In this document: positions 19,867-29,827 of the stretch, piece after piece | Layout of the letters: every line of letters starts with the position of its first letter | How positions within the stretch are numbered: position 1 is the first letter of the stretch | Origin: Symbiodinium microadriaticum | Taxonomy: Eukaryota; Sar; Dinophyceae; Suessiales; Symbiodiniaceae | Reading direction: 5' to 3' | DNA length: 64,000 nucleotides | Assembly (NCBI GenBank): GCA_001939145.1 | Contig: LSRX01000069.1 | Coordinates: forward strand, 1,037,295 to 1,101,294 | The notes under the pieces: model-generated | Database searches by the model: none | Told to the model about the DNA's origin: nothing | Seen by the model: the letters and a program-made list of their open reading frames with translations, nothing else | Position numbers and translations under genes: made by a program

Positions 19867-20091
19867 GAGCCGAGCGCGCAAAGAACGAAAACCCGCTTGG
19901 CCATGGTTCCCCAAGCCATAAACAGCAATAACCTATCCATAGGCCCCTAAGTAGTTCTATATGGTTTATATTTAGAATCCTATAAGGTAATCCCAAAGGA
20001 ATTACTTAGGGGCCTATGGGTACAGACTTTTGGACAAAAGGGCCTGCCACAATCTTGCCAACAAAGCTTTGAGAACCCCACGTTGTGGAGG
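19867..20091 (+). CDS. Two exons joined across a family A introner with GC donor
   Basis: Exon 19867-19924 reads AERAKNENPLGHGSPSHK and ends AAACA before GCAATAACC. Exon 20026-20091 (after GGGTACAG) reads LLDKRACHNLANKALRTPRC. Phase is 2+1, completing a Gln codon. The removed 101 nt (19925-20025) is the family A element with short flanks, giving a GC-AG intron. Confidence 0.65.
19934..20022. mobile_element. Family A element, intron-forming copy
   Basis: TATCCATAGGCCCCTAAG against CTTAGGGGCCTATGGGTA; lies inside intron 19925-20025. Confidence 0.9.
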
Positions 20092-20703
20092 GTGCTAAGT
20101 CAACCTCCTCTTCCTACATCGAAGCTGCTAGAGGCGAAAGCACAACCGGTTCAAACGGTTGCAGCGGATGCCTTGACTATGCATCTTGTTTGAACCATCC
20201 AAGCCCCATACCTCTTTAACGACTATAAGAAGATTGTACCGGACTCCTTGTCTAAGCAGCTCTACTTGAATCACCCAAGACCTACCTCTCTAACGAATGT
20301 AAGGAAAGCATAATGAGGGCGTGGAGGAGACTTGAAATCTTAAGTAATTTAAGTCTGGAATTTTTATTATTAGAATAAGGTATTGAAGGGCATGCTATGG
20401 TGTAGTTACTAATAAAGTTATATGCTTGAATAGAGATTCTAAGGGGGTACCATCATGTGCAGCCCTATAGGCATGTAGTTAGGCACTGCACGGGCTACGG
20501 TTCGTGAGCTCGTGGCCCAAGCCACCTTCTCCCAGTCGCTCGGCCAGTAAGGAGCTTCCGGATTTGACAAATCCTGCGCCATGGCCTCTAAAGAAGGTGT
20601 AGGGTTTTAGGGTTTAAGGTTTAGGGTTTAGGGTTTAGGCTTCGAGTTGAACAGCTTAGGGCTTGCTATGGGCTTAGAAGTATATGCCATGTAGCTACAC
20701 ATA
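20092..20703. other. AT-richer stretch without a clear exon
   Basis: Includes a repeated phrase (CACCCAAGACCTACCTCTCTAACGA-like copies near 20200 and 20275) and TTTAGGG units at 20600-20640. No clear coding. Confidence 0.4.
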
Positions 20704-20928
20704 GTGTATAACTTTGTACTTTGTACCCTGTATCATAAACCCCATTCGCGGCTAAAGTATGTACTACTGGGTTATCTTATGCCTGGGTCATCAAGAGCGA
20801 CCTCAGTTGCTCTAGGTGGGGTGTTCGGACTACCGGATCTCAACTCCCACGTGCCACCCAGGCTTGGAAGTCAGAATCTTTCGGTATTGATCTATGGGAA
20901 GTGGCTTGCATCTACGGCGCAGTCTACG
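20704..20928 (+). CDS. Candidate exon, unknown protein
   Basis: Single open frame with LKYVLLGYLMPGSSRATSVA and LGSQNLSVLIYGKWLASTAQ, ending TCTAC before GTAGGATA. The antisense strand is also open. Confidence 0.4.
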
Positions 20929-21181
20929 TAGGATATCGGGGGAGATGTCGGTCGTTGGGCTCAAAACCCTAAGCCCTCCATCAAGCCTACAGTACATCCT
21001 ATAGAAGCACAATCAAAGGCATCGTGGAGCATTTTAACCCTAGGGTTGACGCTGTGCAAGCCATCAGCCCACTCAAGACCTCAACCTCAACATCCCCACC
21101 CCCCACCCAACCCCCCCCCCCCAAAAAAAAAAAAAGAGCACCAAACAGACCCCACACCCGATCAACCCCTCTCAAAGCTGC

Positions 21182-21560
21182 ATGAGCCCCACTAAAGCCC
21201 TCCGACAAACTAAACCCAAAACCCTAAACCCCAAAACCCAAAAAACCCAAAAAACAAAAAAAAGAAACAAAAGAAGGGGCTCTGGCCTCTGCAACTGGAA
21301 GCTCCCGGACTGGAGGCTGTGTAGGGCTGCAAGTGAGCCAGCAGCGAATGTGCAAATCAGCTTCCAGGGTTTGGCTTTGGGTTTAAGGTTTAGGGTTTAG
21401 GGTTTAGGCTTCAGGCTTTGGGTTTTAGGTGTACAGTTTAAGGTTTCGGGTTCAGGCTTTAGGGTTTGAGGTCTAGGGTTTAGGGTTTAAGGTGCAGGGT
21501 TTAGGCTATGGGTTTAAGTTGTGTGGATGTGGTTTTGGGTTTGAGGTCTAGGGTGTGGGG
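21182..21560. repeat. CCCTAAA then TTTAGGG-like degenerate tracts
   Basis: Telomere-like units in both orientations; a poly-C/poly-A run at 21108-21135. Confidence 0.6.
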
Positions 21561-21858
21561 GAACCTGATTCCTTGTGACTTGTTTCGGGTTTTGGCTCAG
21601 GGATGCACGACTCTATATGATTTAGGCTGTTGGCACCCTAAACCCCAAACCCTGAACCCTAAACCCTAAGCCCTTGCAGTGTACGCACCACAGCCCTCAA
21701 CAGGGCATCTTATCGTCGTTAGTCGATTCGCACGTGCAAACCAAAAAGTCCGCAGAGGAAGCACGATGCGTGAATATTCTACAAGCATCATATCACATGC
21801 TCGCTGATCCTTATCACATGATACCATACATGCAGCCGACTCAACAGAAATAGCTCAG

Positions 21859-22076
21859 TCTGCGAGTTTACGCGGTAGGCAAAACTTTCGGCAAAACATG
21901 AACGGGCTGCTCTGCATGCAGCTTCAAGGTGCCCAGAGACTCCAATATCCCTTAATTAAGGAATATACTTAAATTCTTATAGGAACCCTAATAGGATTTA
22001 AGGTATATTCCTTAATTAAGGGATGTTGGAGTCTCAAGGTGCTCGATTCGCATCTGAAGGGCTCTTGGGCGCCTGA
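21859..22076 (+). CDS. Two exons split by a family D introner; splice sites in the target duplication
   Basis: Exon 21859-21928 (after AGCTCAG) reads SASLRGRQNFRQNMNGLLCM and ends CTTCAAG. Exon 22039-22076 starts GTGCTCG and reads ARFASEGLLGA then TGA. Phase 1+2 gives a Gly codon at the join. The intron 21929-22038 (110 nt) begins in one copy of CAAGGTGC and ends in the second copy. Confidence 0.7.
21925..22042. mobile_element. Family D element with 8-bp direct repeats
   Basis: Direct repeats CAAGGTGC at 21925-21932 and 22035-22042 enclose CCAGAGACTCCAA...TTGGAGTCT with inner CTTAATTAAGGAATATAC / GTATATTCCTTAATTAAG. An 8-bp duplication is typical of hAT and similar transposons; AG|GT within it makes both splice sites. 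Confidence 0.9.
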
Positions 22077-22208
22077 TGTCAGAAACAAGGAAGAGGATCA
22101 GCTCAAAGCTCAGAATTCCGGGCGAAGATGCATGACGATGCATAGGGCTTGTAGGGTTTACGGCTTAGGGATTATAGGGTTTAGGGATTAGGGTTTAGGC
22201 TTTAGGGT

Positions 22209-22442
22209 TTAGGGATTCGGATGGCGTTGGGCTCTGACTGCTTTCCTTCCCTCCCTCTGTCTGTCGTAGCAAAATTGCTCGGCTAGACTGCACACGGACA
22301 CGAACGAACCATCGGACTGGCATTGGCCAGACATCCAACACGTGCAGCGGCAGCTGTGAAACCAAGTGCTGACTATTTCTTGGGGAGGGGAGAAGTCTGC
22401 ATCACTCTGGCTACCACGATCACTGGACTGGAACTTGCTCAT
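22209..22442 (-). CDS. Candidate exon, unknown
   Basis: Open minus frame, Ser/Cys-rich (DADFSPPQEIVSTWFHSCRC). No splice evidence gathered. Confidence 0.3.
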   Translation of the reverse strand: MSKFQSSDRGSQSDADFSPPQEIVSTWFHSCRCTCWMSGQCQSDGSFVSVCSLAEQFCYDRQREGRKAVRAQRHPNP

Positions 22443-22569
22443 TGTGTAAGGCTGAAGAAAACCTGTACAAGGTCAGTGGGCGCCAGCAGAGGGGGCGCCT
22501 CAGACAAAGTATGCTTCGAAGTCAATCAGCTCCGCTGCCACCAGACAAGGCACAGCCATTTCTCTGCTT

Positions 22570-22860
22570 TTGACTTTTTCCTCCGGCTTATACTTCAATG
22601 AGGCTTGCTGTGCTCCGTTCCGGGCCGTGTTCGTATGCACAAGCAGAGCAAACGACCAGATCGTGATGCAAGAATTGCTGAGAACATCATGTCTGTTCAC
22701 GCCCCATAGCCTCTTCGCGCAGCACTCACAAGCACTATTCAATCCTGATAAAAACACGCGCTGGGGGCAAGTATTTCCAAGCACACAGGATTTCCGATTA
22801 CCTATTTGTAAGTTTCCTAAACCGATAGACCTCAGCTACACCACCCAAACCAAAACCTAA
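22570..22860 (+). CDS. Candidate ORF of 96 codons
   Basis: Frame reads ANDQIVMQELLRTSCLFTPH and LFNPDKNTRWGQVFPSTQDF to TAA at 22858. Antisense is also open over part of it. Confidence 0.4.
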   Translation: MTFSSGLYFNEACCAPFRAVFVCTSRANDQIVMQELLRTSCLFTPHSLFAQHSQALFNPDKNTRWGQVFPSTQDFRLPICKFPKPIDLSYTTQTKT

Positions 22861-22904
22861 AGCCCCTGCACTCGGAGTGTTAAACACGAAATTCGACCAA
22901 GACA

Positions 22905-23139
22905 GGCCAGGGTGGAAGTAGCGGCAGCTGCATCAGCTCTGTTGGATGTAGACGTCTCAGATGGTAGCAACTTGAGACGTCTGCATCCGAGAGCAACGCT
23001 CCCGGAAGGATCAGAGGGCGTTCCGGTGATGCAGTGCGCTGAGAAACTAAGCCATAAGTTATACCGTGATACCTCGAGTGGCAAGAACGGCCGATGTCTG
23101 CAACATGCTCCGGGCCGCGCAAGCCGGATTTTGGCATAG
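22905..23139 (+). CDS. Candidate ORF, unknown
   Basis: Frame reads VEVAAAASALLDVDVSDGSN and MQCAEKLSHKLYRDTSSGKN. It contains a DNA inverted repeat (TGTAGACGTCTCA / TGAGACGTCTGCA at about 22946-22986). Confidence 0.35.
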
Positions 23140-23370
23140 ATCGTGACGGAATTAAGCAAAGCAACTCAATCATCAAGGTAAGTCTAAACTGGGAAGGCTT
23201 CGTTGCTCGGCTGCAGGCAGCGGGCTGGCATGTCTACAGAAAGGGCCACTTTCTTGGCAAGCGATTAACATGAGCAGCGCTCCGGCAGCATTCGTCATTG
23301 TAATATGAAAATCTACGGTATCTTACTGTAGTTTTTACAGACATGACTGGAGCATCGCCGCAGCGTTTCA

Positions 23371-23598
23371 TTACCCTCGCCAGTCTCGGAAGGCAGCTTT
23401 TAAAGTTGTATCGAGCCGATGGTCGGCCGTAACATCCATGCCGTCGTACGATTGAGAGTCAAAGTGTCCTTGGCCACCTGGAGTGGGAGCCCTTGCGTGG
23501 CCTGGCGCGGACGGATCTGCAACACACGCGGTTGGATTCCCCTTGAACCTGAAACTATCACATCCCATCGTAAGCCATAAACGGCTGAAGCTGTTCAC
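23371..23598 (-). CDS. Candidate exon, unknown
   Basis: Frame reads SRLWLTMGCDSFRFKGNPTA and DHRLDTTLKAAFRDWRG. No family recognised. Confidence 0.35.
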   Translation of the reverse strand: MNSFSRLWLTMGCDSFRFKGNPTACVADPSAPGHARAPTPGGQGHFDSQSYDGMDVTADHRLDTTLKAAFRDWRG

Positions 23599-23720
23599 GG
23601 ATGGTGCTGCAAGGGTGCAAACGATCCGGAAATTCGACAGAACGCCGAGTGTCTAAGCAACGTCGGTTCCCCATGATCTAAAACATCTTATAATCCCATG
23701 TTTGGTGAAGGAAATACAGG

Positions 23721-24055
23721 TTAGTTTATGTAAAAGAAAAGCACAGACAGACACCGACGCGGATATACATATGCAAAGCCATATACCAACATAAAGCGTG
23801 CACGTAGACCAGTAGATAAGTTCTCTTTGTGGGGGCCGCCGTCCGCCTCACCGGCTCCGATCACGGCGCCCCCGACTGCTGCTCCGCCCACGGCTGCAGC
23901 TCCGTCGGTTGGCGCTTTCGCTTCGCACACGTTGATCCTGAAGGGCTTTCTGCGCAAGAGTATCTTGAAAACGGCCCTGTTCTCAACAGTACTATAGGGG
24001 TTCTGAAGCTTCTCATTTTGCAGTTCAGTCCTCAAGGTTTCAAGCTGGCGCAATC
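23721..24055 (-). CDS. Candidate terminal exon, coiled-coil start then Gly/Ala-rich
   Basis: After ACTCGAAG: LRQLETLRTELQNEKLQNPY (heptad-like), then NRAVFKILLRRKPFRINVC, a Gly/Ala-rich middle and a hydrophobic end; TAA at 23721. No family recognised. Confidence 0.5.
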
Positions 24056-24249
24056 TTCGAGTCGTTTAAGGATGCTATAGGAGCAATAAGAGAGGGCTCG
24101 AGGTAGGTTCGTGTGTAAATTATTTCGGTGTCACGCAGAACCCAAAAAGCGACTTAAACCGCTAGATAGGCCTTGCGGAACACAAATGCCCAAAGCCACT
24201 AAGCCCTGCAAGTCCGACCGGCCATAAATTCTACACTGAAACCTATCAG

Positions 24250-24745
24250 CCCATACTAGCTACACATCCAAATCCAAATGAGATCCAGGTGTCTGTCATC
24301 CCTCCAGGCTGGTCGTCCTGCAGAAGAGACGATTCCGGTCGGAGCGAGTTTAAGCTTCTTTCGTGGGTCCATGTACCGGTAAAGCCTAAACAGCTTGTCC
24401 TTTAAGAAATTCCCAAACTCGGAAGCCCCTCGAAGCCAAAGGATATACTGAGGTACATGGACCCTTTGGGCTTAGCATATGAGTTGTACGATCCGAGGGT
24501 TAGGGTGTGGAATGTCGCTATACAATGCATTCAGCATTGAGCGTCTTAGCAGAACTGGGGGCTGAGGCGTTCAGAGAAGAGCTGCTCCTCGTTGAGCCTT
24601 CTGCGCCATCGTACGATGACGACTTCGTCACCCTCGTGGTACCTGAGACGAGAAGAGTACGTCTATAGAGCTGGTTCTTGCTACTGGCTCGCGATTTCTG
24701 GTGCAGTGGCAAAAGCACCGCGCCTGTCGAAAGATCGGCCGCTAA
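24250..24745 (+). CDS. Spliced gene ending near a family B element
   Basis: Exon 24250-24362 (after CCTATCAG, ending CTTTC before GTGGGTCC) reads PNEIQVSVIPPGWSSCRRDD then SGRSEFKLLS. The family B element 24365-24464 follows in the intron. Exon ending 24656 contains ATGCATTCAGC at 24525 and reads LAELGAEAFREELLLVEPSA then DDDFVTLVVPETRR before GTACGT. Last exon 24707-24745 reads WQKHRACRKIGR and TAA, phase 0, after a 50-nt intron. The stop lies in CGCTAAACCC. The join between the first and second parts is not settled; the 24525 ATG could start a small separate gene. Confidence 0.55.
24365..24464. mobile_element. Family B element (GGGTCCATGTACC subfamily)
   Basis: GGGTCCATGTACCGG against AGGTACATGGACCC. 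Interior differs from other copies. Confidence 0.75.
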
Positions 24746-24794
24746 ACCCTAAACCCTAAACATCCCAAAACTCTAAACCCTGAACTGTCGGCAC

Positions 24795-25665
24795 TCACAA
24801 GAATTTAGAAAGCCACCGATCTAGGGCCTCTGGGCCTGTCCTTCGGGGCCAGCTTTCAAAAACGGTTTCCTCAACAGCGCTGGTAGGACCCGGCCTTGCT
24901 CGTCTTTGGGAGTCACGGTTGTCTCCGAATCGTGGGCGGTAGCCATAGGTCAAGAAGGGAACAAGGTCCATCCAGAAGACTTCCCGAAGAAATGTGCCCG
25001 AACCTCGGCAGGGATGCAAAATGACAGGCATTGCAGAGCCGCGACTTGCAGGTGTGCGCATATGGATGCTGCACCTGCAGGGGCGTGCATGCAAGGCCAG
25101 CATGCTGTATTTAGGGAGAACTGTCCGAAGCCTTCAGACCGAAACCATGCCGTCTTAGCCCCGGCATGTATGACAACCTGCCGCTTAAAGCCAAGACCAG
25201 CGACGTGTCTGCAAGGTGATCGGCAACTTCCATGCCAAGTGCTGGTGAGCCAGCAGGATGATGCTGACAGTGCCACCAACACCATCCCCAGAAGGATCCA
25301 AGTACCTCGAGCTCACACCCCATATCCCAACCTAAACTGGAACCAACGTGATTTAACCTGCGTGTGTGGCGCGCAGGTTCCTATAAGCATCAGTCTGGCC
25401 ATGGGGTCGGAGTTGCATGGAGGCACTCTGCACAAATCGTGTGCAGAGGCCTTGTATGTCCGTGATGACCTCTCGGCTGCTAGATCGTGCCTGCAAGCCG
25501 CACTTGCACATCTCCAAAGCTCCTGCGTGTGCACATATGCTCTATATTCAACCTGCTCACAGAACTGAGGACGCAGCCCAGACTGCACCTGCCAAACCTT
25601 CGAGCTTCAGTTGCAGGTTCGTTGCATCCACGTTCTCAGACATGTCGATGCCGAAAGGACGGAGG
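24795..25665. other. Region downstream of the kinase stop, coding uncertain
   Basis: A 220-codon + frame (24906-25568) and two minus frames are open; composition is Cys/Ala/His-rich and none is convincing. It probably includes the kinase 3' UTR on the minus strand. Confidence 0.35.
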
Positions 25666-27765
25666 CTAGCCCGGGAGGCAGAAAGCTCCGATCTCATCTT
25701 CGATCTCTGATGTGGGCCATGAGAGCTCTGTGGTACACCACTCCAGACGAGGATGTTCGGACCGGAGCCACAAAGCCACGAGCCGTGCAGCCGCAACTGT
25801 GAAGAGATGGGTGCACTCTCCCACGAAGAGCAGTCGCTTGGCTTTCGTCCGGCACTCACAGAGAAGCAGCTCCTGGGCTTTCAGGGTCTCGTCACTGCGA
25901 AGCCCATGCTCGCTGCCTGCCTGCCTTCGCACAGGCGACCTGCCCCGCTCTGGCTTCGCGGGGACCACAGGCTTGGGGGGCAGTGGAGGTGGGGCTGTGG
26001 GCAGCGAAGGTCCACGTCGGGCAGTCAAGATTGCCTTTCGAGTTCTGGGCGCTCGTGGCATGGCATCCAACGAAGATAAGTGGAGCCTCCTGCAAAGGCT
26101 GTTGCAGACATGCAGTGACCTGAACTTCTGCATAGCCGCCGAGCCCAGATCGGCGGCACCAAATTCTTGCTCCAGTGACAGAATTTGAGGATCAGTCAAA
26201 TGAACTCGTCGACTTTTTCCATCACCAGGCAACAGAACTCCTTGAAGATCTGCCACCATGAGGTTGCCCCGGCTGAAATCCAACGAGAAATGTGCAAAAG
26301 CTTCCACGGCCATGCTGTACTCTGTGCTGCTTGGTGGGATCAGTATCTCCCCCCGGTTGTTGATCCATTTGGTGAAGCCTCTTTCTGACCCCTTTAAGAA
26401 TGGCTCTGCAACACAGAGTACTTGGGGATAAGGCCGGGTTGCGCACACATCGTAGACCCATGTCTGTGCACATGACACCAGGCGTTTCGGCTCCCAATTG
26501 TAGGCCCAGGCCCACCAAACGGCATGATGAAACTCCTGGGTGAGCAAACGAGTTTGCGCTGTGTTCTTCACAAACTCCTTCACGAAATCCCATGAGTTGT
26601 CGTGTTCGACATAGCGTGAAAGCTTTGCCACCATTTCGGTCGGGATATCTGCATCACGGCACCTGTAAACCAGGCGCATCCCTCCCTGCATGAACGGGTT
26701 TGTGTGAAGTTGGATTACGCACTTGTGCCGGGATCTTATTCTCAAATCTCCTTCGTGGAGTGTGTAGGTGAAGCGCATTGCAGGCCTGCGTCTCACGGAT
26801 TTGTCGGAGGGGGGAGCAACTTTGAAGCGGTGTGAGCTTTCGAAAGCAACACGACGCATTTCCCGATCATGGTGATGGACAGTGTTCCTGGTTTCGGTCA
26901 CTGTCTTGCTCAGACTAGAGAAGGTGTTGACAAGATTCTCGATGTCCAAGCTTGCACAACTGAAACTCCCGCGGCCAATTTGCGCAAGCTGCTGGATGAT
27001 CGAGAAGTCCTTTGGCCCGAAGCCGATACAATGAAGAACAACATGCGGATTCGATGCAAAAAGAGCTTGAAAGTTCGGCAGGACATGGGGCGATAAAGAA
27101 CCAGTGCAGCCATCAGACATGAAGATGGCACGGCAGACTTGGCCAGGAACAGCCACCTCTTCGAGTGCAGTGACTATCTTCTGGTAACGCACAGCGCCAG
27201 AAGGCTCAAAGGAACCGCGGCCGAGCTCCGCAACTGCTTCGGAGCCGCTATGTCTTAGGAACTTGACCTCATAGTTGCTGTTGGACAGTGTAATTACACT
27301 GTACAGGTCCGTCACAGCACCCGCAGTCCGCTGCTGAACAATAAAGCTCTTGAGCACATCCACAACTGCGTCGATCCGACGGAGCTCTTCCCTTCCGCGA
27401 ATGTCCCTCGTCTTCATACTGTCCGAGAGGTCTACCAAGAAGATCACGGAGATGGGTGCGTTAGCTGCTGGAGGGCGCGTGAAGCTCCGCAGCTCGCCCA
27501 AGCCATCTAGTGCTTCAGCGGGATCCACGTCCGAATCGAGAGAAATGTCGCCTCAGTCAGTGCAGATTCGGACATGACGCGGCGGGCATGTGTCACAACC
27601 ACGACTAAAAATCGCGATGCCTGCTGTGTATGAAAGGCCCTGGCTCGCTGCCGAGGCTGCATCGAGCCATGCATCGAGCTCGTCCTGCCCTTCGCTGTGG
27701 GCACTGACGCAGTCCTGGAAATCCTCGTCCTCATCGGGACTGAGTCCTGCCGAGCGTCCCGCCAT
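25666..27765 (-). CDS. VWA-domain plus alpha-kinase protein (atypical Ser/Thr kinase)
   Basis: Large frame of 620 codons (27528 down to 25666, TAG stop). Residues about 25-205 are a von Willebrand A domain: MIDAS motif DLSDS (33-37) and a later metal aspartate in MSDGCTGS (139). Residues about 265-485 are an alpha-kinase domain: GGMRLVY glycine-rich turn (282-288), VAK lysine (302), EPFLKG (375-380), GFTKWINNRG (384-393), HFSLDFSRGNLMVADLQGV (413-431, catalytic Asp 427), LTDPQI (445-450) and the zinc-binding H473/C475/C479 cluster, so the kinase looks intact. Residues 511-525 are proline-rich with PPxLPPKP-like SH3-type sites and the tail is basic. The frame continues 5' through GDISLDSD to one in-frame TGA (27553-27555) and then 70 more codons up to an ATG at 27763-27765 in a GCCGCCATGG context. 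I therefore place the gene start there, with a small intron or recoding across the TGA. The combination resembles VWA-kinases such as Dictyostelium VwkA; the substrate is unknown. Confidence 0.9.
27553..27765 (-). CDS. Probable 5' exon of the VWA/alpha-kinase gene
   Basis: Seventy codons in the same frame as the kinase, ending at a TGA nine codons before the first in-frame GTG. The peptide is acidic and protein-like (LSPDEDEDFQDC, GQDELDAWLDAA) and starts at ATG in a near-perfect Kozak context. A 54-nt GT-AG segment at about 27550-27604 (GTCGTGG to CTGAG) could be removed without changing phase and would delete the stop. An independent upstream ORF or a recoded TGA are alternatives. Confidence 0.6.
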   Translation of the reverse strand: MAGRSAGLSPDEDEDFQDCVSAHSEGQDELDAWLDAASAASQGLSYTAGIAIFSRGCDTCPPRHVRICTD

Positions 27766-28708
27766 GGCGGCTTGTATGGCAAAGAACGCCTGGCAGGTCC
27801 GTCGGCCTAGCAGGGCCTAGCAACCTTGGATGTGCCTTCGTATGTGCGGGCCTGATCATGCTGAGTTGTGCTGTGCTTGACTCGAAGCTCTGTATAATCG
27901 ACTTGCGCAAATCTGGCTGCAAGATTGAACAGCCAAGCAGGCCAGTGACGACAGATCACAAAATACAAGCGAAACATGAAGGTTCTACTGACGGCAGCCT
28001 CCTGTTAGCTATGCTCATCTCTCTGTATGTTGTCAATTGTTGCCTCTGTGCCGCGTGAAGATGGGCACTCTAGCCCTCTCTGGAATCACTGCCGCTCTCT
28101 CCCGAACTGCGAAACAGGCAGGTGATTGAGGCTGCAGCAGGACACACTGACCAGAACCTTGGCTCTTGGTTCCGTGATGTTCTGTGCCTCATCTAGCGTA
28201 CTCTCGACGAGTCATTTCGGTTCTCAACATGGCAACAAGAACAGGCAGATTTGAATTTCAATGGTTTACGGGGTACAGTCGATCATATTCACACAGCCGG
28301 CCCGTGGCGGTGTGGAACCCGGACCTGGAGCTGTAGTGCCAACACTAACAACGACCACCAAGCCTGAACAAACTAGGTGGCTCACACGCAAGGAGGGAAT
28401 GAGGTGAGAAGACAAAGTCCGACGGCCTAAAGACTCGGTTTACCTGGGGCATCTGACCTCATCGAAACTTCCCTGTGATTTGCTCCCTTAGCCCAGGCCA
28501 CCGGTGGCAGCTTCAATGAAACCTCGTATTAGGCGCACCCTTTGCGCTATGTGTCGCTGTAACTTGCACTATAGCACAGCAAGCAGTTGAAGACTCTGAA
28601 ATCCAAGATCCCCGTCTTCCGAAGATCAAGACGAGAAGCTGGAACGACGCAGGAGGGATTCTTGGCCATGAGCCTAGCGCACAACACCAAGGGTTGCAAG
28701 TCTAGGGC
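27766..28708. other. Upstream region of the kinase gene
   Basis: Likely promoter/5' UTR side of the minus-strand kinase. No TTTAGGG tracts. A + frame at 28587-28778 is open but unconvincing. No promoter motif recognised. Confidence 0.4.
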
Positions 28709-28990
28709 CTATACCCAAAAGCAACCTGTATCAAGAAAGCAAAGCTGGAGATTGAAGGTTGCGGGTTTAGAATACTGAAGCAACTCTGAAATTGCTTCTG
28801 CTCCGTGCCCCACCGATGCATGGGAGCGGAGAGGATTGATGGTGAGAGGGCGGCTTTGCAGACTCAAGGACGTCAGACTTATAGTAAACCATAGCAGCAT
28901 CGCAGTCAAAGACCCAATGGCTTCCAACATTTTAACGTAAGCAAAGCCGTTTTCAAATTTGTTGCAGAGTCTGGCCAAGCGACCGCACAA
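28709..28990 (-). CDS. Candidate exon with hydrophobic segment
   Basis: Frame reads NKFENGFAYVKMLEAIGSLT then AMLLWFTISLTSLSLQ, a possible membrane helix. No family recognised. Confidence 0.4.
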   Translation of the reverse strand: MCGRLARLCNKFENGFAYVKMLEAIGSLTAMLLWFTISLTSLSLQSRPLTINPLRSHASVGHGAEAISELLQYSKPATFNLQLCFLDTGCFWV

Positions 28991-29356
28991 ACCGGAATCA
29001 TCAAACTCTGCACCCGGGACATCTGCCCCTTCAGTTTCTAGGGCTGGGGGGGGGATCTTCGAAGTTCTGGACTTGGAAGCTGAACGCGCCTGGGAGATGC
29101 GGCTTCAGACTCTGGTTGCGATTCTGTGAAACCCGACACCAACACACGAAAGGCCAACAGGCCAAGAAGCCAACACACGGGCTGAAAGAAGTGCCCATCT
29201 GTTAAACACACATGTTGTCTTGCAGTCTTCACTGTTGCGCAACAGTGACACCATGGTGACACCTATGTATTGTAAGAGTTTTTAAGTCACAGAGTTTGGG
29301 TCTTCGCCATCCTAGGCTGCCACTAGGCCCGGGACCCGGGAGCACACTGCAATAAA

Positions 29357-29735
29357 TCAATCTCTCGGGCGACCGAAGAAGAATGCAGCCCATTTTAAGC
29401 TTGCGCAGAAGAATCCTGCACAAAGATGGCCTTCTGAGCAAATCCACTGGCTGTGAAGTTGTAAGAGCCCATGACATGGAGGATATGACCGGTTGAAGTC
29501 CGGTACAACTCCAACACCACACCCAGCCTCGACCGGGAGCTCGCAGCCGGGCGAAGGGAAGGGAGCGCTGAGCTGTGCTGTATGGCAGAAGCATGCCGGC
29601 ACAAATAAGACATGCAAGGAATTTTAATTTTGGAAAGGCCATCTGCGGATTACCTGCTAGCATACTGGGGGGCTTCCCGGGCTCAACTGGGGCGTATGTG
29701 GTCTTAGCATACGCTTCCAAAGGTGCATTCTGCAT
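29357..29735 (-). CDS. Two-exon gene 3' end, phase-consistent
   Basis: Exon 29654-29735 reads PLEAYAKTTYAPVEPGKPPS and ends GCTAGCAG before GTAATCC. After a 76-nt intron, exon 29357-29577 (after GCCATACAG) reads QLSAPFPSPGCELPVEAGCG and HLCAGFFCASLKWAAFFFGR, ending TGA. Phase 1+2. Cys-rich; no family recognised. A second frame in the last exon (VVLELYRTSTGHILHVMGSY) is also open. Confidence 0.5.
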
Positions 29736-29827
29736 CCTTGGGAGGTAGGAGTCTGGACCTGGAAACAGATTGGAAGGCCCCTGCTGCGCTGCTGTGCTGA
29801 CTCCGGCTACAGTCCGCGCCAGTCCAC

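Noticed and set aside
24906..25568. 220-codon + ORF
   Set aside because: Composition is unnatural (Cys/His/Ala rich), no splice or family support, and it lies opposite the probable kinase 3' UTR.
25712..26188. ORFs on the + strand opposite the kinase
   Set aside because: Shadow frames of the alpha-kinase coding strand.
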